Shown piece by piece: positions 60,801 to 64,000 of a stretch of 64,000 bases of DNA; the stretch's first letter is position 1; every line of letters begins with the position of its first letter. Both the position numbers and the translations under genes were made by a program. The DNA lies in contig JAEZAD010000210.1 in assembly GCA_023430565.1 (NCBI GenBank), positions 10,240 through 74,239 on the forward strand, read 5' to 3'. This DNA is from Verrucomicrobiota bacterium (GTDB taxonomy: Bacteria; Verrucomicrobiota; Verrucomicrobiia; Opitutales; Opitutaceae). The notes beneath the pieces are model-generated. The model made no database searches. It was not told the DNA's origin and worked only from the letters and a program-made list of their open reading frames with translations.

Positions 60801-62212
60801 CCTTCCACCACCAGCTCCAGGAGCAGGTGCCGCGCGTCGCTAGCCCCCTGCCGATCCACATAACCCTCGATCGTCACCAGCCGCTTGTTGAAGCGGTCCG
60901 CGTCGCGAACCCGTCCGGCGGTCGACACCGGCTCCAACACGCCCGACTCGCTCAATACGATCACCTTCGGGTTATCCACGACCACGCCGTTCTCCACCAT
61001 CACCGTGCCTTCGACCCGGATGCGCTGGCCCGGCTTCAATCCGAAATCATGGGCCCCCAGCGAAACGTAATCGTCGAAACCTCCAACGTTTCCCCACAAC
61101 GCGCGCCAGAGCGGATCGAAATAATAAACCAGCACATTCAGGCTTACGCGCTGCCCTTTCCGTCGTTCCGCTTCCGGCAATTCCCACACTTGGTTCACAC
61201 TGGTGAACACCGGATACTTCGGCCGCACCAGACTCTCGCGCAGCCCCCATCCGTCCGCTTCCCGCATCGGAAAACCCACCGCCTCCACCTCCTCGCCCGG
61301 GCGCACGTTGACCGTTTGCGCCGTGTGCAGCTCCAACTCGCTCTCCCCGTCGCGAATGGTCAGCGACTCACCCGGTTTTTGCGCCACCACGGCGCCCGTC
61401 ACCCGCACCACGCGATCGGGCGGCTGCTCCGCCAGCCCGCCGGCCGGCGTGATCGGCAACTCGAAACGCGGATCGCGATCCATCGTGCCATAAAATTCGA
61501 TGTCCTCCTTCTGCTGCACCCACAGCTCGATCTTCGCCCCGCCGAGCCCCTCGTCGCTCCGCGCAAAATACACACCCGTGGCCCGGATAAACCTGTCGCG
61601 CAATTGCGGCACCGGCGTGCCGCTCTTCATCAACAGCTGCACCAGCACCGACCTGCCTTCCGCGATCAACGAAATCTCCAGGTGGTTCGCATCCCGCGCT
61701 GTCTGCCGGTCGACGTAACCTTCGATCGTCACGCGCCGCTTGTTGAAGCGCTCGAAGTTACCCACCGCGCCTTGCGTCGAGACCGCCGTCAGCGGCACCG
61801 ATTCCTCGAGCACTGTGACCACCGGCTCCTCCACCCGCATCCCTCGCGCCGGCCGCATCAATCCCTCCACCCGAATCTTCTGCCCCGCCTTGATCGGAAA
61901 CGTCTTGGTGCCCAGCGACAGATAACTTTCGCCTTCGCCACAGCGCCCCCACATCGCCTGCCAGAGCGGATCGTAGTAATACACCACATACTCGAGCCGC
62001 ACCCGATGCCAGTTCTGCTGCTCCGCCTGCGGCAGCTGCCAGATATCGTCAAAACTCGTCAGCACGCGCGGCCCCACCAGGTGCTGCGCCGCTACGTCGC
62101 CCCCTTGCGCCAGGACCGGCCCGGCGAACAAGCCCACACACAACCACCAGCAGACGGCCGCGGCGACGGCTGGCCGGGATCGCGGACCCATCCTGCGAAC
62201 GCATGCAATCAT
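57839..62212 (-). CDS. Hybrid histidine kinase with duplicated extracytoplasmic sensor region
   Basis: A 1457-residue protein. Residues about 1-36 are a signal segment. Residues about 50-980 are beta-rich repeats. Two long units are clearly duplicated, one starting LTSFDDIWQLPQAEQ and the other FTSVNQVWELPEAER, each with RFNKR.VTIEGYVDRQ; shorter OB-like repeats follow (VRVTGAVVAQKPGESLTIRD). A transmembrane helix lies near 1030 (VLALTGVLGVAVVLGFGWVV). The kinase core has GGIAHDFNNLL with the phosphoacceptor His about 1096, then the ATPase motifs ADNGTGIAPE, FTTK and GSGLGL. The receiver domain follows GRVLLMDDEAP, with its Asp about 1381. The output partner is not in the window. Confidence 0.9.
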   Translation of the reverse strand: MIACVRRMGPRSRPAVAAAVCWWLCVGLFAGPVLAQGGDVAAQHLVGPRVLTSFDDIWQLPQAEQQNWHRVRLEYVVYYYDPLWQAMWGRCGEGESYLSLGTKTFPIKAGQKIRVEGLMRPARGMRVEEPVVTVLEESVPLTAVSTQGAVGNFERFNKRRVTIEGYVDRQTARDANHLEISLIAEGRSVLVQLLMKSGTPVPQLRDRFIRATGVYFARSDEGLGGAKIELWVQQKEDIEFYGTMDRDPRFELPITPAGGLAEQPPDRVVRVTGAVVAQKPGESLTIRDGESELELHTAQTVNVRPGEEVEAVGFPMREADGWGLRESLVRPKYPVFTSVNQVWELPEAERRKGQRVSLNVLVYYFDPLWRALWGNVGGFDDYVSLGAHDFGLKPGQRIRVEGTVMVENGVVVDNPKVIVLSESGVLEPVSTAGRVRDADRFNKRLVTIEGYVDRQGASDARHLLLELVVEGRPVIGRLLLAEGDNPPNWEGSVVRLRGVYSATQDPAGATSIEIWMQGMENVEVLGTLDLDERFGLPLTPVDQLATLPAGTSVRVSGVVRAQQPGRLLTIRDETGQVDLLTVQVRPMEIGERVEAVGVVTAKAAETTLGDALFRVASSAAPPRADGLPKLRLADQLRELSPEEAAKSYPVQLAGVITWARPEAEFFFIRDVSGGVCVFRPPDLTHRLVVGRKVELTGVSASGRFTPVVLASAVQPMGTVDLPEPRLVTLEQALTGVEEAQWVTMSGYVRAVVREGPWRRLDLTTFGGEFHAMLPAGEPWETLPGAVVRLRGVCSAIANPRRQLTGIQLWVPSSRFVEIEEAMPTDPFAVEERSIASLRQFGTLQVLNRRLRVAGVVVHHEPGRLVNIQGGNEGLLVLSRDTQPLQPGDRIEAVGFPGRENSRAVLREAVYRRIESGAEPEPVVVDDIGAIDVELDGRLVRVGGMLLDVGARERDVELINQQAEVVFRAQLSLPNDGAAERWEPGSQLALTGVYEVSYDEYRRPHEVRLTLRTPDDVVVLRRPSWWTVKKVLALTGVLGVAVVLGFGWVVALRRRVREQTGVIHERLENERAARLEAALARASKLESLGVLAGGIAHDFNNLLTVILGNVSLAKLDPRIESETVQCLAESERAAVRARDLTQQLLTFAKGGEPMRTATRLPDVVREAVEFALHGSKVRSEFEIAPDLWAADVDKGQIGQVVHNLTLNATQAMPQGGTIRIALRNEELAEGRAALAAGRYVKMSFADNGTGIAPELVARIFEPYFTTKKQGSGLGLATVYSIVKKHDGHVEVTSQLGHGTTFSIWVRAAETSVAGGGPDVGARATTSGRVLLMDDEAPIRLLGGAVLKRLGYAVTTVNDGAAVVSEYAAAAAAGRPFDLVILDLTVPGGMGGAEAMEKLRAMDADVCAIVSSGYSSDPVMANYRAHGFRGRVPKPYAADDLSDVVRSVLAERKAVAAPA

Positions 62213-62485
62213 TGATATTCCGCCGGCGAAGCGGGTGGTTTATCCTTTCTTCGTCACGCCGGCCCGGCGATTAAACCCAATCGCCGCTCCACGCGCTCGG
62301 TGTTTCCGGTAAATTCCTGCGCGAAACTTGCGCGACGGTCCGCCGAACCCTCTTTCGAAATCCGTTTGCCCCCCACCGCCCTCAGCCGGGCTCATCCGCC
62401 GCCGGCCCGCGAATTCACGCCAACGGACTTCGCTCGAGTGTAGTCGCGTTTCTTCGCGTTTCGCGGACAACAACGCCTTCGACGT

Positions 62486-63091
62486 TCAACCGCCCCGCCG
62501 ATCCTCCGGCGTGTTCCAGTTTCGCCAGCGCCCCTTCTCCGCTCCCTCCACGCGCACCACGTGCATCCGCCGCCCGCGCGCGAGCGCCGTCACAAGCTCC
62601 TGCATCGAAAGCCGCCCCGCCTTCAAACGCCGCGACACCACCGCCCGCGCTTCCCGCGGATAAATCGCCGCCAGCGGCTCGCTCCCACCCGCATGCCGCA
62701 CCACCGCGCCCCGACCCGGCCCGCAAAACCCATGCAACCATTTGAACCACGCCGCCTCGATCCCCGGCATGTCGACCGCCAGCACCGCCACCCAGCGCCC
62801 CTCCATCTCGCTCAACGCCACCTCCAATCCCGCCATCGGCCCCGCGTCCTCCCACGCATCGCGCAAATGCAAAATCTCCCGATCAAGCACCCGCTGCCCA
62901 TTGCGCCGCACGATCGCCACCGGCTCCGCCCCCGCCGTTCGCAACACCTTCACCTGCCGCCGCCACAACGGCTCGCCCGCCACGCGCAGCAGCGCCTTGT
63001 CGCGCCCCATCCGCCGCGACGCCCCGCCCGCGAGCACCACGCCGCTGCACTCGCGCAAACCTCCCGCCGTGTCACGCCGCCTTGGCATCAC
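62486..63091 (-). CDS. mobA: Molybdenum cofactor guanylyltransferase MobA
   Basis: A 201-residue protein with the MobA signature VVLAGGASRRMGRDKALL at residues about 18-35, then VLAVDMPG (the Asp that binds the nucleotide metal) near 95 and EPLAAIYP near 140. It attaches GMP to molybdopterin to make the bis-MGD cofactor used by nitrate reductase. It overlaps the MOSC gene by 20 bases. The 273 bases to its left (62213-62485) hold no supported gene. Confidence 0.92.
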   Translation of the reverse strand: MMPRRRDTAGGLRECSGVVLAGGASRRMGRDKALLRVAGEPLWRRQVKVLRTAGAEPVAIVRRNGQRVLDREILHLRDAWEDAGPMAGLEVALSEMEGRWVAVLAVDMPGIEAAWFKWLHGFCGPGRGAVVRHAGGSEPLAAIYPREARAVVSRRLKAGRLSMQELVTALARGRRMHVVRVEGAEKGRWRNWNTPEDRRGG

Positions 63092-63548
63092 GCTCCCGCC
63101 GCAACCAGCCGCTCGTCAGCACCCGGCACCGCAGCCCGCCGCGCGTTTTCAGCCATGCCTCCGTTCCCGGCGCCAACACCGAATCCATCCAATAACACGG
63201 CCGACACTCCTCGACGCCTTCCAGCCGCACCCCTTGCAGCGCAAATTTCTTCCCAATCAATCCGTTCAAATCCTCGCCGCTCACCACCAGATTTCTCCGC
63301 AACGCCGCCGGACTCGCCGCCCGCAACCCCATCTCCTCGCACATCCGCGCAAACACCTCCGCCGAAAACAGCGTCACCTGCCCCTTGTAATTGTCCTTGT
63401 AGTTGAAAAACCGATCGCCCTTCAGCCCCGCCCCCGCGACGCACTCCACCGTGTCGACCTCGATCGTCGGATGCCCGCCCGCCGGCTGCCCGTGCCGCCC
63501 GAAGAAATTATGCCCGGGCGAAATGAAGATGCGCTCGACCGAGATCAT
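63072..63548 (-). CDS. MOSC domain protein
   Basis: A 158-residue protein from the ATG at 63548. Residues follow the MOSC pattern: VAGAGLKGDRFF (family G..GDR), QVTLFSAEVF, RRNLVVSGEDLNGLIGKKF (family RRN....G.DLN.L.G..F) and CRPCYWMD with the conserved Cys near the end. MOSC domains bind or transfer sulphur to the molybdenum cofactor. Its start overlaps the nitrate reductase stop by 4 bases. Confidence 0.88.
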   Translation of the reverse strand: MISVERIFISPGHNFFGRHGQPAGGHPTIEVDTVECVAGAGLKGDRFFNYKDNYKGQVTLFSAEVFARMCEEMGLRAASPAALRRNLVVSGEDLNGLIGKKFALQGVRLEGVEECRPCYWMDSVLAPGTEAWLKTRGGLRCRVLTSGWLRRERDAKAA

Positions 63549-64000
63549 GACAGCCGCTCGACCCGCACCGCCGCCGCCTTGTAACCCGGCTGCCGCGAAT
63601 GCGGATCGAACACCGGAAATGTCAGCTTGTTCACATCGGCGAAGTGCATCGGAAGAAACACCTGCCCAACTTGCACCGTCGGCGTCACAAAAGCGAGCGC
63701 CTCGCAACTCCCGCGCCGCGAGCTCACCCGCACCCGCTCGCCCGCCGCGATACTCCCGCGCGCTGCATCGCGCGGATTGATTTCCACATACAGCTCGCGC
63801 GGCGCCAGCTTCCGCAACACCGCGCTTTTCTCCGTCCGCGAACCTGTGTGCCACTGCGCCGACGACCCCCGCCCCGTCAACAACAGCAGCGCATACTGCG
63901 CATCCGGCAGCTCCGGCATCGGCCGCGGTGCATCGAAGAAAAACCGCGCCCGCCCATCGCTCGTGAAAAACCTCCCATCCCCAAACAACCTCCGATGCCT
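63545..64000 (-). CDS. nasA: Nitrate reductase catalytic subunit, C-terminal part (cut by window edge)
   Basis: The open frame continues past the right end of the window. The visible 152 residues are the C-terminal molydopterin-dinucleotide-binding domain of a molybdenum oxidoreductase: LFGDGRFFTSDGRARFFFD, then LLLTGRGSSAQWHTGSRTEKS, YVEINPRDAARGSIAAGERVRV and GQVFLPMHFADVNKLTFPVFDPHSRQPGYK. The wording of the last block is characteristic of assimilatory nitrate reductase (NasA). It heads a nasA-MOSC-mobA operon. Confidence 0.85.
   Translation of the reverse strand, partial: RHRRLFGDGRFFTSDGRARFFFDAPRPMPELPDAQYALLLLTGRGSSAQWHTGSRTEKSAVLRKLAPRELYVEINPRDAARGSIAAGERVRVSSRRGSCEALAFVTPTVQVGQVFLPMHFADVNKLTFPVFDPHSRQPGYKAAAVRVERLS

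Noticed and set aside
60485..62215. 576-residue plus-strand frame opposite the sensor kinase N-terminus
   Set aside because: Same reason: shadow of a repeat-rich signal-peptide-bearing gene.
1..64000. CRISPR arrays, rRNA and tRNA genes
   Set aside because: No regularly spaced repeats and no tRNA-like T-loop/acceptor patterns outside coding sequence were seen by eye; not tested by software.

Overview
The window looks like a chromosomal segment of a high-GC Verrucomicrobiota bacterium, most likely of the Opitutaceae. The grounds are a PEP-CTERM type C-terminal sorting signal on a HAF-repeat protein (53.1-54.3 kb), an acidic EEEL-IVLSAFSL stretch after the signal peptide of a VWA protein like the one found on many Opitutaceae outer-membrane proteins, xylose isomerase, and a very large extracytoplasmic hybrid histidine kinase. 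This is inferred from gene style; no 16S rRNA, tRNA or ribosomal gene is present.

Layout. About 0-6.4 kb is a plasmid/ICE-like module: small HTH proteins, an XRE protein with a degraded ImmA/IrrE domain, a ParB-like protein, a MobC-like ribbon-helix-helix protein and unknowns, with four copies of a GTAAC-N3/4-GTTAC dyad. About 6.4-29.3 kb on the minus strand is one long, tightly packed defence operon. In order of transcription it holds a RecB-like PD-(D/E)xK nuclease, a zinc-ribbon protein, Vsr, then BREX (BrxE, BrxA, BrxB, BrxC, PglX, PglZ, and a BrxL whose C-terminus is an MIT_C domain), a C5 cytosine methyltransferase, a thymidine-phosphorylase homologue lacking two conserved active-site residues, a 1246-residue zinc ribbon-kinase-ATPase-Rossmannoid protein, and finally a second PD-(D/E)xK-like protein. 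A small divergently transcribed HTH protein with two dyads between the promoters probably regulates it. The last three genes, coupled to the methyltransferase, are the best candidate for an undescribed system.

About 29.4-53 kb is accessory DNA mostly on the plus strand: a metallophosphoesterase, a radical SAM protein, a class III nucleotidyl-cyclase-like protein, the Hen1-Pnkp RNA repair pair with a DUF2971/AbiGi-like neighbour, a CbrC/SUFU/HNH cluster with decayed reading frames, a VWA protein, and a minus-strand HEAT-repeat cassette flanked by two related HTH genes, one of them broken.

From about 53 kb the base composition and gene content change to ordinary chromosome: HAF/PEP-CTERM protein, glycosyltransferase, xylA with a clear terminator, a lipoprotein, a hybrid sensor kinase with a duplicated sensor region, and the mobA-MOSC-nitrate reductase cluster cut by the right edge. 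No recombinase, tRNA or attachment site was found at that boundary, so the extent of the island is an inference. All assignments come from reading the translations; no database search was run.
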